A stretch of DNA of 64,000 nucleotides from Flavipsychrobacter sp. (GCA_021155965.1 JAJNBJ010000002.1:1-64000), one strand, 5' to 3'; shown: positions 52,382-61,532, numbered from the stretch's first letter. Translations and numbers: made by a program. The notes: generated by a model from the sequence alone, not told the origin.

Positions 52382-53746
52382 TCACTCCACCAGTATTTTT
52401 TTTACCCATTGTTTATCTGCGGTAGCTATTTGCACAAGATACATACCCGGCGGCACATGCAGGCTAATGTTTGTTTCTTTGTTGGTGGCTGTGGTTAGCT
52501 CGTGTACCCTTGTGCCGGTTACATCTGTTACCACCACCTGCACCTGCTCATCTGCCAGTGTGGATACCCGCACCGTAAACACCCCATCTCCCGCAGGGTT
52601 GGGGTACACTTTTACCACATCCTCATTTTGCACCACGCCCGGCACACTAACAAATACACTATCATTCAGATCTAGGCGGCGTACGCAGTAGTTCTTAAAA
52701 TCAGCTATATACAGGCAATTGTTTTTGCCCATGCAGAGGACGTATGGCCAGCAAAGCTTTGCGGCAGTGCCCGGGCCTCCATCACCGCTGTAGCCCGGGT
52801 CGGTACCGCTGCCTGCTATGGTAGTAATAATACCCGCCGGGTTCACTTTGCGGATACGGTGTGCAGGTTCACGATCAGCTATATATACATTGCCATTGCT
52901 ATCGGGGAATACACCAAATGGATTTATGCCAACAGACGTTGCTGGACTGCCGTCACTAGTATAGATATTTGTGCCATTACCCGCAAAGGTAGTAATAATA
53001 CCTGCCGTATTTATCTTCCGTATTCTCGCACCATCGCCAAAAAATAGGTTACCATATTTATCTATTGCGATTTGCCTGCTATTAGTCCCAATTTGCGCGG
53101 CACTTGCCATGCCGCCATCTCCGCTATACCCGGCTACACCGGTGCCAGCTATAGTGCTGATAATGCCCACGGTATCCACCCTGCGTATAAAATGGCCTGC
53201 AGATAAATATATATTCCCAGTCGGATCTATACATAGCCCACCACCACCACCGCCTAACCCGGCAGTTGTTGCCGGCCCGCCATCTCCCGATGGAGTTGCA
53301 GCGCCGTTGCCTGCAACAGTGGTTATTATACCAGCGGCGTCTATTTTACGTATGCGGCTGCTGTCCTCGTCAAAAAAATAGACATTACCTTTTTTATCGA
53401 AGGCTATACCTCTTGGGTCACTGATCTTTGCAGCTGTTGCCGGCCCGCCATCTCCACTAAAGCCACGCACGTTACCTATTTTGCCTGCAATTGTAGTAAT
53501 GATGCCGGCGGTATCAACCCTGCGTATATTGGGAAAATTCCCATCTACCGTTATATACATAAAACCATGATCATCAATTACTACACCATTGACATACACA
53601 AGTTTTGCAGCCGTGGCAGGCCCGCCATCACCACTATATCCCGAAACGGCGCCGGTGCCGGCTACAGTAGTGATACGCTGTGCATGCGTATTATTCATTT
53701 CCAGCATCATCAGCAAACAAAGAAGCGTCAGGAAATTTGTTTTCAT
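52382..53746 (-). CDS. NHL-repeat T9SS secreted protein
   Basis: A 454-residue exported protein: signal peptide (FLTLLCLLMMLEMNNTHAQ), six or so NHL-like beta-propeller repeats (GIITTIAGxGxxGYSGDGGPATAAK...DPRGIAFDKKGNVYFFD), and a T9SS sorting domain (VVKVYPNPAGDGVFTVRVS to the end). Propellers of this kind face outward and bind unknown ligands. It is intact and close to a degraded tandem copy (51071-52237). Confidence 0.9.
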   Translation of the reverse strand: MKTNFLTLLCLLMMLEMNNTHAQRITTVAGTGAVSGYSGDGGPATAAKLVYVNGVVIDDHGFMYITVDGNFPNIRRVDTAGIITTIAGKIGNVRGFSGDGGPATAAKISDPRGIAFDKKGNVYFFDEDSSRIRKIDAAGIITTVAGNGAATPSGDGGPATTAGLGGGGGGLCIDPTGNIYLSAGHFIRRVDTVGIISTIAGTGVAGYSGDGGMASAAQIGTNSRQIAIDKYGNLFFGDGARIRKINTAGIITTFAGNGTNIYTSDGSPATSVGINPFGVFPDSNGNVYIADREPAHRIRKVNPAGIITTIAGSGTDPGYSGDGGPGTAAKLCWPYVLCMGKNNCLYIADFKNYCVRRLDLNDSVFVSVPGVVQNEDVVKVYPNPAGDGVFTVRVSTLADEQVQVVVTDVTGTRVHELTTATNKETNISLHVPPGMYLVQIATADKQWVKKILVE

Positions 53747-53762
53747 AATTCAACATTTATTA

Positions 53763-53792
53763 AGCGCTAGCCAGCCATTGCCGGCTAGCGCT
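53763..53792 (-). terminator. Hairpin between two T9SS genes
   Basis: A 10-bp perfect inverted repeat (agcgctagcc/ggctagcgct) with loop agccattgcc, in the gap after the small T9SS gene. No strong U-run follows, so it may act as an intrinsic terminator only partly. Confidence 0.5.
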
Positions 53793-53799
53793 GGTTAAC

Positions 53800-54146
53800 T
53801 TAATTCTTCACAAACATTTTGTTTACAGTTTTTTTGCCGCCCGTGGCCAGGCACAAAATATAATTGCCTTTGGCAAGTTCGCTCACATTCACACGGGGCT
53901 GCGCAGCATCAATATTGCCCTCCAACACTACCTGCCCCAGCATATTCTTTATGGTGTACCTACCCACCACATTGCTCACAGTAAGGGCATCCGATGCCGG
54001 GTTGGGGGTTATGGAGACTTCGCTTGTGGTTACCCAGTTAATATCAGGATTTGAAGGGTTGCCAACCATTGTCTGTGCCTGGGCTGTATACATAGCTAAA
54101 CTCAGCATTACTACAATACTAAGTTTAAAGATAATATTTTTTTCAT
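53800..54146 (-). CDS. Small T9SS-domain protein, with an apparent 1-nt slip at the start
   Basis: A secreted protein of about 115 residues. It carries a signal-peptide-like stretch (NIIFKLSIVVMLSLAMYTAQAQ) and a T9SS sorting domain (VSITPNPASDALTVSNVVG to KMFVKN). The natural start ATG (54146) is followed by seven A residues (54137-54143) and is one nucleotide out of frame with the signal peptide; eight A residues would give MKKNIIFKLS in frame. The frame is otherwise open to 54303 with a non-homologous N-terminus. Either the sequence has a homopolymer error, the gene is slipped, or translation uses a poly-A slippage site. Confidence 0.6.
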
Positions 54147-54323
54147 GCGTGTAAATTTTGATTATAAATATATTTTTTCTCAGTTGGTGTGGTGAAATGA
54201 GCCATATGCAGCCATCGCTTAAGGATAAACAAATATTGGGTTTCATGGCGCAGCATAAAGGGTACATTTTGTAACCTCGAAGATTTGACTTTTTTGCGGG
54301 CATAAAAAACGGTATTTGGTACC

Positions 54324-54354
54324 GTTATTTAACGGTACGCTGCCGTTAAATAAC
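54324..54354. repeat. Perfect 12-bp hairpin
   Basis: gttatttaacgg and ccgttaaataac flank a 7-nt loop (tacgctg). It is one of several palindromes in the intergenic island, and includes the word aacggtac seen also in related form in the 28-bp repeat. Confidence 0.7.
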
Positions 54355-54519
54355 CCTATTTATTTTTATGATATGGCGCATAACCTATTTCCCATCAGCC
54401 TGTTGTGCAACAGGGCAGAAGCGGAAACCTGGCGGGATCTTTGAAAAGAGGAAAAAATTGCTATTGTGTAATTGCAATGTACGAGGTTCCTTAAGCAATA
54501 AACCCTTACCCCATCAGTT

Positions 54520-54541
54520 CCTGTTGTTCCAGATATTATAC
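54520..54541 (+). repeat. 22-bp direct repeat, copy 1
   Basis: Matches 54713-54734 exactly (cctgttgttccag followed by atattatac). The two copies are 193 bp apart with no gene between them. Confidence 0.75.
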
Positions 54542-54567
54542 TATTTAAACATTAAAAAACGGCATGG

Positions 54568-54610
54568 ACTTTGCGTGCTTTGCGTATCCTTTGCGCCTTT
54601 GCGTGAAAAT
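54568..54610 (+). repeat. CTTTGCG-type array, copy 2
   Basis: Five (t)ttgcg words (actttgcg, gctttgcg, cctttgcg, cctttgcg) followed by tgaaaat. See copies at 3831-3862 and 55312-55356. Confidence 0.6.
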
Positions 54611-54712
54611 TTTTACGCCGTGTTGGTCTTACCTTCTGACCAACAACCATCAGGGAACTGAAGCTGAAATAAAAGAACTCTTTGGTCTCACTTTTCCAAC
54701 AAACCATCATTG

Positions 54713-54734
54713 CCTGTTGTTCCAGATATTATAC
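54713..54734 (+). repeat. 22-bp direct repeat, copy 2
   Basis: Identical to 54520-54541. Confidence 0.75.
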
Positions 54735-55094
54735 CAGAGTTCCGGATGTTCCGCAGCCGTGCCCCGAAGCGCTGGGGCGGGCATCCGGAATACACGATAG
54801 AACTCCGTCTCCGACGGCTTTCAACGAACTGTAGCTCATCTAAAACCCCTCCAGCTTTATCAACCTCCTTCCGCTATTATAATCCCGCGCACTGCTATAA
54901 ATGTAGGCATCTTCCCTATCCCTGTCACTGCCCTTACCACAACTGGTCGAAGTCCCGCTTCAAAACTACGGAGCAATGAAGTTGACAGCTTAACCCGCTC
55001 TGCAGATCAATTCAACCATAAAAAATGGCGTACATAATGCATTACAAAAATAAATCTTGATGTCGCAAACCCTCGCCCGCACTGCACCCAAAAA

Positions 55095-55122
55095 CCGTCA
55101 CGGTACAGTTTCAGTACCGTCA
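55095..55122 (-). repeat. 28-bp dispersed repeat, copy 2 (inverted)
   Basis: The reverse complement of 309-336 base for base. It lies 54.8 kb from copy 1 in opposite orientation. Confidence 0.8.
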
Positions 55123-55311
55123 TGGAAATTAAATTTTTTCAGCAAAAAAAGGTTGCAGAACTTTACACCATAAAGGCCCCTTTAGGGTAAAAGAACAATG
55201 CCTTTCATCAAGCTCTTTGAAAAACTGGAATTTCCACGGTATTGCTTTGGCAAATACCGGGGCTTAAGTAATACCGGGTGAACATCAGAAATCTGCATTT
55301 CCGTACTCCGG

Positions 55312-55356
55312 GTCTTTGCGTTTCTTTGCGCCTGCTTTGCGGTCTTTGCGGTTAAA
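55312..55356 (+). repeat. CTTTGCG-type array, copy 3
   Basis: Four ctttgcg words (gtctttgcg, ttctttgcg, tgctttgcgg, tctttgcgg) followed by gttaaat, as in copy 1. Confidence 0.6.
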
Positions 55357-55440
55357 TTAGCATACCCGCATTGATGTTAAGATCGTATTAACCCCGGCAT
55401 TACTTCACAAACTGTAAAGCAATTTCAGGCCGGGGCACAG

Positions 55441-55497
55441 GGTATAATTATACCTAAACAGGGTATATTTATACCTTTTCAGGGTATAATTATACCC
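55441..55497. repeat. Array of TATA palindromes
   Basis: Three palindromes in a row at 20-21-bp spacing: ggtataattatacc (55441-55454), ggtatatttatacc (55462-55475), gggtataattataccc (55482-55497), followed by half-sites (tatacctg, twice). The regular spacing, about two DNA turns, would place the sites on one face of the helix. Confidence 0.65.
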
Positions 55498-55686
55498 TTT
55501 TATACCTGTTTATACCTGAAAATAAAACACATAACATCAGCCTGCAGCGCATTTCGCCCATATCTGAAAAAAAATATTCACCAAAAACGGGCATATTCCC
55601 AAAATTATACCCTTTTTTCCCGCCGAAGCTTTTTCAGCGAAGGAGGGCACCGGCAACTTCGCACGGCCTAAAACCAAAACTATCAA

Positions 55687-55714
55687 CTTATGACTTACGA
55701 CTTATGACTTACGA
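55687..55714 (-). repeat. 14-bp tandem duplication
   Basis: The unit cttatgacttacga occurs twice in direct tandem, ending 7 nt before the stop codon of the SLOG-TM gene (minus strand). Confidence 0.7.
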
Positions 55715-55720
55715 CTCAGC

Positions 55721-57220
55721 TTATGTAGGCACTTCATTCTTATCATGCATATACTTCTCCCAGTCCAGGTTCTCAATAAGCATATCTTTATTGATACCAT
55801 TCAGGAACACCTCAAGCTCTTCTTCGGTATGCACATGCGCCAACTTCTTTTCCCGCTCTTTGAAATAGCCCGACATAGCCGCAGCAAGCGTAATGATCTT
55901 TTCCCATTCATACAGGTACTTGAGCGCCTCAGCGGCTGCGATAGTGGCAGGAAAGAACATGCAAATAAAAATGATCACCGGCTCGAACCATGCAGCATGA
56001 AAAAATGCCGGGTCCCATAGATGAAGTGCATGCAAAAAATGCAGCGTAACCGCCAAAGCAACCATGATAAACAGTATTTCCCTGACCTTTTTATAAAGGT
56101 TATTCTTTTTCTCAAATTTTTCCATCTTCCGCTCATGGTACTTGTGCTGGTCAACAAGCAACTCTTCCTGCAGCCGCTTTTTCTTTTCTTTAAATGGCAG
56201 GTAAGACCACGCACTGAGATTAATGAGCTTTATAGTATTGTCCAGTATATGGTATTCTGGTTTTTCTTTGAAGGAGAAATAAATAGGGCTAACCGAAGTA
56301 TGGTATATCCTCAAACCAAGTTCGGCAAAAAACTTTTTTATCCTCAGCCGCTCACTCACAATACGATAATGCACATAACCGCTATGCCACTTCTTTGCTT
56401 TGCCAAATATTAACAGTAACACAATGGTAAGGATACATAAAAATTCTATCGTAGCCATCAGCGTATGGGCAATATGAAACGACAGGTAGAGTGAGAACGC
56501 CAGCACCTCAACCAACCCAATGACAAACCCCATGGTCCAGATGCGCTTGTATTTATGATTGTACAACATTGCGTTGGCATCATATTCCCGCTGCTTCTCT
56601 TCAATGTATTTCAGCAGGTGGTTAGTATCCGCAATATCTATGATCTCCCTATCCCCTGGTCGTTTATAATGCTCATGATGGAGATAGTTGATGTGTGGCT
56701 GTTTATCCTCCGGGTTAATAATAAGAATATCCTTCTTTTTCTCTATTGCATAGGCTACAATATCTCCGGTTCCACCCTTACCTTGTCCAGCCTTGCCATT
56801 CCAAACCGCGATGAGGTAATCTGTCTGTTCCACAAGCTTTTTGCCCATAGTCAGGTACAGCTCATTTACCTCTTCGCTCGTTTTATGCCCTGCCGTACTA
56901 ATGTTCGCTTTGTCTACTTTATTATAAACCTCGTAAAACTCCTGCCTTACCTCATCATTACTAAATCCCTTCAGGTACTCATCAACTTCAAATGGCAATA
57001 TCAACTTCAAAGGCACCTCCATCAATAAAGCAATATTGGCAAAAATCGTATCAGCGCCTTCTGCCAGCGGGCAAAGCGCTGTAAACTCTGCTTCAGGATC
57101 ATGCTCCCGTGCAGTGAAAATAATATTCTGTATCGCCCGTTTCATCACAGGCTTCACCTTGGCGATCTGCTCCGCTGTCAGTGATCTGTGCCCCGTAATG
57201 CTTATGGTGACTTTACTCAT
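55721..57220 (-). CDS. SLOG-like sensor fused to membrane segments (SLATT-like)
   Basis: A 499-residue protein. The N-terminal ~170 residues resemble a SLOG/LOG Rossmann-like nucleotide-binding domain: ITGHRSL (8-14), LCPLAEGADTIFANIAL, and AVWNGKAGQGKGGTGDIVAYA (138-158), which has the family's G-rich GGTxxxVxxA motif. It is followed by a membrane hairpin (~230-250 and 257-273), a helical linker, and a second pair (~383-403 and 413-434). SLOG domains with membrane-pore domains (SLATT/2TM) are found in predicted nucleotide-sensing conflict systems, where the pore is thought to depolarise the cell. No cyclic-nucleotide synthase gene is next to it. The assignment is inferred from motifs. Confidence 0.75.
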   Translation of the reverse strand: MSKVTISITGHRSLTAEQIAKVKPVMKRAIQNIIFTAREHDPEAEFTALCPLAEGADTIFANIALLMEVPLKLILPFEVDEYLKGFSNDEVRQEFYEVYNKVDKANISTAGHKTSEEVNELYLTMGKKLVEQTDYLIAVWNGKAGQGKGGTGDIVAYAIEKKKDILIINPEDKQPHINYLHHEHYKRPGDREIIDIADTNHLLKYIEEKQREYDANAMLYNHKYKRIWTMGFVIGLVEVLAFSLYLSFHIAHTLMATIEFLCILTIVLLLIFGKAKKWHSGYVHYRIVSERLRIKKFFAELGLRIYHTSVSPIYFSFKEKPEYHILDNTIKLINLSAWSYLPFKEKKKRLQEELLVDQHKYHERKMEKFEKKNNLYKKVREILFIMVALAVTLHFLHALHLWDPAFFHAAWFEPVIIFICMFFPATIAAAEALKYLYEWEKIITLAAAMSGYFKEREKKLAHVHTEEELEVFLNGINKDMLIENLDWEKYMHDKNEVPT

Positions 57221-57238
57221 GGCAATGACTTGGCAGGG

Positions 57239-58366
57239 TTATTTCTTTGTAAGTGACTTCACTATTTTAATAAACTCTTTATTCAGTTTATGTGATCTTG
57301 GGGATATTCTAACAAAGTCATTGTTTAGCGACCTGAATACTCCCCCATCCAGCGCATTGGCGCCAAACTGGTTAATGGCATTGATAAATGTCTTTGAATC
57401 GGGGAATTTATCCGCCACATTTACCAGCAAATAGTTGGAATCAGACGGAATAAAAGTATAGCCCATCTTGGTGAGTTCCCTTTCCAGGTACTTGCGCTGC
57501 TTGTCGCAATATGCTTTTGACTTTTCGAGGAACTCCTTGTCTCCTATGACCAGTTCTGCCAATTTCTGGCTTATTACCGTTGTCGAAAATGGTGTCTGTC
57601 TTCTTTCTATGGCCAGCACTTTTTCCTGCGGGCCTGCAACGTAACCTATACGAAGGCCCGCTAACCCAAACCCCTTGGAAAATGAACGGAGTATAAGCAG
57701 GTTCGGCAGTTTTCCGGCATACTTCATCAGGCTTTCCCCGCCAAAATCAATGTTTGCCTCATCTATCATAAAGACAACAGAAGGATGATCTTTGATGACC
57801 TTAGTTATCTTCTTCACATCCATTGCCTTGCCCGTGGGATTGTTGGGATTACACAGAACAACCACCTTCGTCTTGGGAGATATACTTTTCGCTACCTGGC
57901 TGTAATCCATATCCATCTTCTTAGAGAATGGAATGAATTTGGGTACGCCCCTCACCAGCAATGCAAGTATCTCATAGGCCGGGAAACTGATCTCAGGCAG
58001 CAATACCTCGTCACCTGGGTCAATAAACGTAAGTAATGTAACATGGAGCAGGTCACTTATGCCCGGGCCTACATGCACCTCACCATCGTTCAACCCGTTG
58101 AATTTTGCGATCTTGTTGCGCAGGTTAATAGCCGTAACTTCAGAATAGGATGTAAGGTCTATTTCCCGTGTTTTCAAGTATTTTCTTACCGATTTGGGGC
58201 AACCTATCGGATTGATACCGATGCTCAGGTCAATAGGGAAACTCTGGTCTTCGAGGTAAGCATAATCCACGAGCCCGCTACGGATAAAGTTAGACAGCGA
58301 CAGGGAAATACCACTTTGGTCTATGATCTTAGTGTTATTAAGCAGATACTCAAAATCAGACGTCAT
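57239..58366 (-). CDS. Class I/II PLP aminotransferase (histidinol-phosphate-aminotransferase-like)
   Basis: A 375-residue fold-type I aminotransferase. CNPNNPTG, DEANIDFGG and the PLP-lysine motif LRSFSKGFGLAGLRIGY are intact. Gap to the next gene: it ends 19 nt downstream of the SLOG-TM start. Its closest look is histidinol-phosphate aminotransferase or CobD-like decarboxylase, but no his operon is present, so substrate cannot be said. It is divergent from the GNAT gene over 81 nt, which suggests a small metabolite-modifying pair. Confidence 0.85.
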   Translation of the reverse strand: MTSDFEYLLNNTKIIDQSGISLSLSNFIRSGLVDYAYLEDQSFPIDLSIGINPIGCPKSVRKYLKTREIDLTSYSEVTAINLRNKIAKFNGLNDGEVHVGPGISDLLHVTLLTFIDPGDEVLLPEISFPAYEILALLVRGVPKFIPFSKKMDMDYSQVAKSISPKTKVVVLCNPNNPTGKAMDVKKITKVIKDHPSVVFMIDEANIDFGGESLMKYAGKLPNLLILRSFSKGFGLAGLRIGYVAGPQEKVLAIERRQTPFSTTVISQKLAELVIGDKEFLEKSKAYCDKQRKYLERELTKMGYTFIPSDSNYLLVNVADKFPDSKTFINAINQFGANALDGGVFRSLNNDFVRISPRSHKLNKEFIKIVKSLTKK

Positions 58367-58447
58367 CCTTCCAAATTAAACCTGGTTGCATAAATACGAT
58401 ATTTATTTCGATTTTTATAGCTTTGCCCATCGCTTAAATGCGCATAT

Positions 58448-58978
58448 ATGCTTGAAAATGTTGTGTTAAGGGCTGCAGTCACTGGTGATATTCCTTCATT
58501 AGTGTCATTGAACAGGAAATGGCAAAAGGCTGTTCTTGATGGGGATACAGGAAGGGGATTTCTATCTGGAGAAATTGCTGAGGATGCATTTTCATTGATT
58601 GTTAAAAATAGTGAGATAGCCATAGCACAAAATGATACCGGGCAAATTGTTGCCTATCAGTTGATCAGCAATACATCAAACAGCAATATCCTTGCAATAC
58701 ATGGCGGGCTTGTAAAAACAATAATAGAAAAAGGCCTGCTTCCGCAAGGTTCAAATGTTGCAATAGGTGTACAAATATGTGTGGATATACCATACCAGGG
58801 CACAGGCTTAAAAACCAAGATATTGGAACAGTTGTGTAAACTGGCAACCGGCAAATACGACTTCCTGTTCTCAACAGTAGGAAAAGAAAATGAACGTTCC
58901 TACAAAGCCCACAAAAGTGATGGATGGGAGATAATTTACGAAACAGAAACACATTACTGCATTCTATACAGGCTGTAA
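58448..58978 (+). CDS. GNAT family N-acetyltransferase
   Basis: A 176-residue GNAT-fold protein: LRAAVTGDIPSLVSLNRKW start, QICVDIPYQGTGLKTKILEQLCKLA (motif A, with the Q/R-x-x-G-x-G-like YQGTGLKTK) and NERSYKAHKSDGWEIIYETETHYCILYRL tail. It transfers an acetyl group from acetyl-CoA to an unknown amine. Divergent from the aminotransferase gene; its 3' end overlaps the convergent transporter gene by 15 nt. Confidence 0.82.
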   Translation: MLENVVLRAAVTGDIPSLVSLNRKWQKAVLDGDTGRGFLSGEIAEDAFSLIVKNSEIAIAQNDTGQIVAYQLISNTSNSNILAIHGGLVKTIIEKGLLPQGSNVAIGVQICVDIPYQGTGLKTKILEQLCKLATGKYDFLFSTVGKENERSYKAHKSDGWEIIYETETHYCILYRL

Positions 58979-61531
58979 TTCTTCAACTTGTTGTGCAGTT
59001 ATCTGCTTTGCCTGGTTACTGATGCTGAATAGCAACGCCATACCGAATGTATCTACCAGCAAATCTGTATGATCGTAATTAACCGGCGTGATGTATGCCT
59101 GGTGAAACTGGTAGGTTTGCTTGTTGATGTACTCATGCAAACCATGCGGATGCCTTCTCTTATGCTTTGCGAACAGCCCCCACCTGGAGAAATAAACAAG
59201 CACATTAGGGTTTATATCCTCATCCAGGTTCATATCAATTATGGCATTCATCTTGGCCGGGTACACTTGGTCGTAATCCCCGGTTAATAAATAATTCGCT
59301 GTAGCATGAAGGTTTTCCACATGGCTTGCTGAAAAAGCATACAGGATCGACTGGTCTTGTGTTAACCGGTAGTACTCTTCCAATGCCAACTGCTTGATGT
59401 ACGGCCCAACAGTCATAAAGCTGTTCATCAGCAGTTCCCTAAGGCGCGATACACAAGGCAACTGGTATATAAGCAACGTTTTTTGCAGGCTTTCTTTCTT
59501 AGAATTGTAAGTGCCTTCTTCTATTATCGGCAGTAACAATTTCTTCATTTCGGTATCCAGCAGGTTATCCAATAGCTCTATGGCAAACAAGCTATTTTCC
59601 AGCGACTTGTCCTTGCTGTTGATCACATGCTGCACTACCTGTATAGAATCGCTGTCATACAGCACTTTAAGCAATTCAAAAAGCAGGTTCTTTAAGGTAA
59701 GTATATGCTCAGCTAATGCTTCTACAAGTGCCTTGTCAACCTCGCCCGATATATCATTGATAGCAGATTCTGCCGACATTATCTCTGCCGCCACGTCCTG
59801 GCAAAGGCCGGTGAAGAAAAAAACATCTTCGCGCTTCATGACATACTTACCCTGGTATATCATCTGGAGCATTTGCAGCATTTGCACTCTCAGCTGTAAC
59901 TCAGATACACCATAATATTCTTTTACAAAGCTTACCCTGGCTTCTTCCGGCTGACAGCCCATATAGCGGATAATAAGCAGCCTGCTGAAAAAGTTTTCGT
60001 TATTATAGTATAGGCTTTTCAATCTGCGAACGACCGCCGCCTCCCCTATTGTTGTTTTCAAATGAGGGTTATAGTAGGTAATATATTCTAAGAGCGATTC
60101 CTTATCCTGCCTGAAAGTACGGCCCAGCGCTTTTTTGACCAGGTAATGCGATTCAGGGATCGACACCTTTTTACTAACGATTATGCCCCCGGAAGCGGGC
60201 GCCTGGCGTTTAAAGCTGCTTAGATAATTCCTTATCTTGGCACTATAATTACTGAACAGCGAAAGCGTGAACCAGCACCAGATACCAAATACCGCAAGGT
60301 AAAAGAACGCCGCAACACGCAGGAAAATTAAAATATCAGTATTATTGAACGCCACTGACAACATCCACAACAGGGCACCGGCGAGAATAGTTGCATATTG
60401 CGTAATAGTGCCGTCAATGCTGGTTTGCAATTGCGCACGGTCTTCCGGATCAGTAACCTGGAACACGACTTTCATTGCAGGCACGGTTACCCCTTTCCTG
60501 ATAACGCGGTCACTCCACTTATTCAGCAACAGGAAGAAAACAAGGAATAATGGAATATCATAAAACACCAACCCTGTAATCGCAGCTATCAACGACGAGA
60601 GAAACAGGGCCACAGGCAACAGCATCAGGGAAACCTTCATTCCATATGAGCGGATGATATTGCCGGATAACAGCGATATCAATAGCTCCCCGATCTTAAT
60701 AACACTGAACACCACAGCTACTATAGCTGCAACATCCATGCCGCTTTCTGCTGCAATATGGCGCACAGAAAGCAGGTACGTATAATCGGCAAAGTAAACT
60801 GTAAGTACAGAAAACACGGTAACAATGGCTATCACCATGTAAAATTTATCCCTCCTGAAAAAAGCCAGGTCCATTTTTTTAGCTGCATGGCTGAAGTGTG
60901 TAGAGTCCAGTTTCCCTTTGTTATCCTCATATATGCGTTTAAGCGGAATGATAGCAGCTATATAAGACACACCGGAAAGTATATACAGGAATGACGGGCT
61001 TACCCACTTCGTCAGGAAAGGAATGATCAGGAATGCAATAACCGAAGCCAGCACCTCACCAGTGCCTATAAGTGCCAGCAATCGCTTACTTTGAGAAATG
61101 TTGAATATCCGCACACAAATAGTAGCAAACCCAAGTGCCTGCATAGAAGCAAATGGCAACACCACAATAAAACCAGCATAAGCAATGTAAATAGACCATT
61201 CAGACGAATCATCTATAAAATACCGGCACAAGTAAAGTAATATGGCCGATAGCCCGTAGATCACAAACCCCATGGTATAGCTATAGATAATACCCGACTT
61301 CCGCTGCCATCTTTTATACAAGGTGATAAGCAGATAGCCAAATATGCCGGACATTATGTACACAGGCGGCAAACTGGTAATACTGGTCTTTTTAATGAAG
61401 TAGGTACTTGCAACTACAAAAAAGAAAGCAGCCCCGAACCCCGAAAGAAGCGACTGGATAAATAACAGCCTGAAATCCTTCTGCTCAGAATAGCTCAGAT
61501 CAATATACTTCGTTAGCCTCCCTAATGCCAT
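58964..61531 (-). CDS. MFS/ATP-ADP-translocase-like transporter with helical C-terminus
   Basis: An 855-residue protein. The first ~430 residues hold about twelve membrane segments with an MFS or NTT-like pattern (STYFIKKTSITSLPPVYIMSG, LLALIGTGEVLASVIAFLIIPFLTKW); the rest is a soluble, HEAT-like helical region (~450-850). NTT proteins exchange nucleotides; a HEAT extension is known on some of them. The substrate cannot be read from sequence. It starts 1 nt after the stop of the TonB-dependent receptor gene, so the two are co-transcribed. Its stop lies within the GNAT gene's last codons on the other strand. Confidence 0.75.
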   Translation of the reverse strand: MALGRLTKYIDLSYSEQKDFRLLFIQSLLSGFGAAFFFVVASTYFIKKTSITSLPPVYIMSGIFGYLLITLYKRWQRKSGIIYSYTMGFVIYGLSAILLYLCRYFIDDSSEWSIYIAYAGFIVVLPFASMQALGFATICVRIFNISQSKRLLALIGTGEVLASVIAFLIIPFLTKWVSPSFLYILSGVSYIAAIIPLKRIYEDNKGKLDSTHFSHAAKKMDLAFFRRDKFYMVIAIVTVFSVLTVYFADYTYLLSVRHIAAESGMDVAAIVAVVFSVIKIGELLISLLSGNIIRSYGMKVSLMLLPVALFLSSLIAAITGLVFYDIPLFLVFFLLLNKWSDRVIRKGVTVPAMKVVFQVTDPEDRAQLQTSIDGTITQYATILAGALLWMLSVAFNNTDILIFLRVAAFFYLAVFGIWCWFTLSLFSNYSAKIRNYLSSFKRQAPASGGIIVSKKVSIPESHYLVKKALGRTFRQDKESLLEYITYYNPHLKTTIGEAAVVRRLKSLYYNNENFFSRLLIIRYMGCQPEEARVSFVKEYYGVSELQLRVQMLQMLQMIYQGKYVMKREDVFFFTGLCQDVAAEIMSAESAINDISGEVDKALVEALAEHILTLKNLLFELLKVLYDSDSIQVVQHVINSKDKSLENSLFAIELLDNLLDTEMKKLLLPIIEEGTYNSKKESLQKTLLIYQLPCVSRLRELLMNSFMTVGPYIKQLALEEYYRLTQDQSILYAFSASHVENLHATANYLLTGDYDQVYPAKMNAIIDMNLDEDINPNVLVYFSRWGLFAKHKRRHPHGLHEYINKQTYQFHQAYITPVNYDHTDLLVDTFGMALLFSISNQAKQITAQQVEELQPV

Positions 61532-61532
61532 A

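Larger units (their letters stand above)
54147..55720. other. Repeat-rich intergenic island
   Basis: No gene is supported over about 1.5 kb. It holds a perfect 12-bp hairpin (54324-54354), a 22-bp direct repeat (54520-54541 and 54713-54734), two CTTTGCG arrays (54568-54610, 55312-55356), the second copy of the 28-bp repeat (55095-55122), an array of TATA-rich palindromes (55441-55497) and a 14-bp tandem duplication (55687-55714). Frames at 54368-54979 are not related to known families. It separates the T9SS genes from the SLOG-TM gene. Confidence 0.7.

Noticed and set aside
54368-54979. Overlapping plus-strand frames in the intergenic island
   Set aside because: They overlap direct repeats and CTTTGCG arrays; no domain or signal peptide is recognisable.
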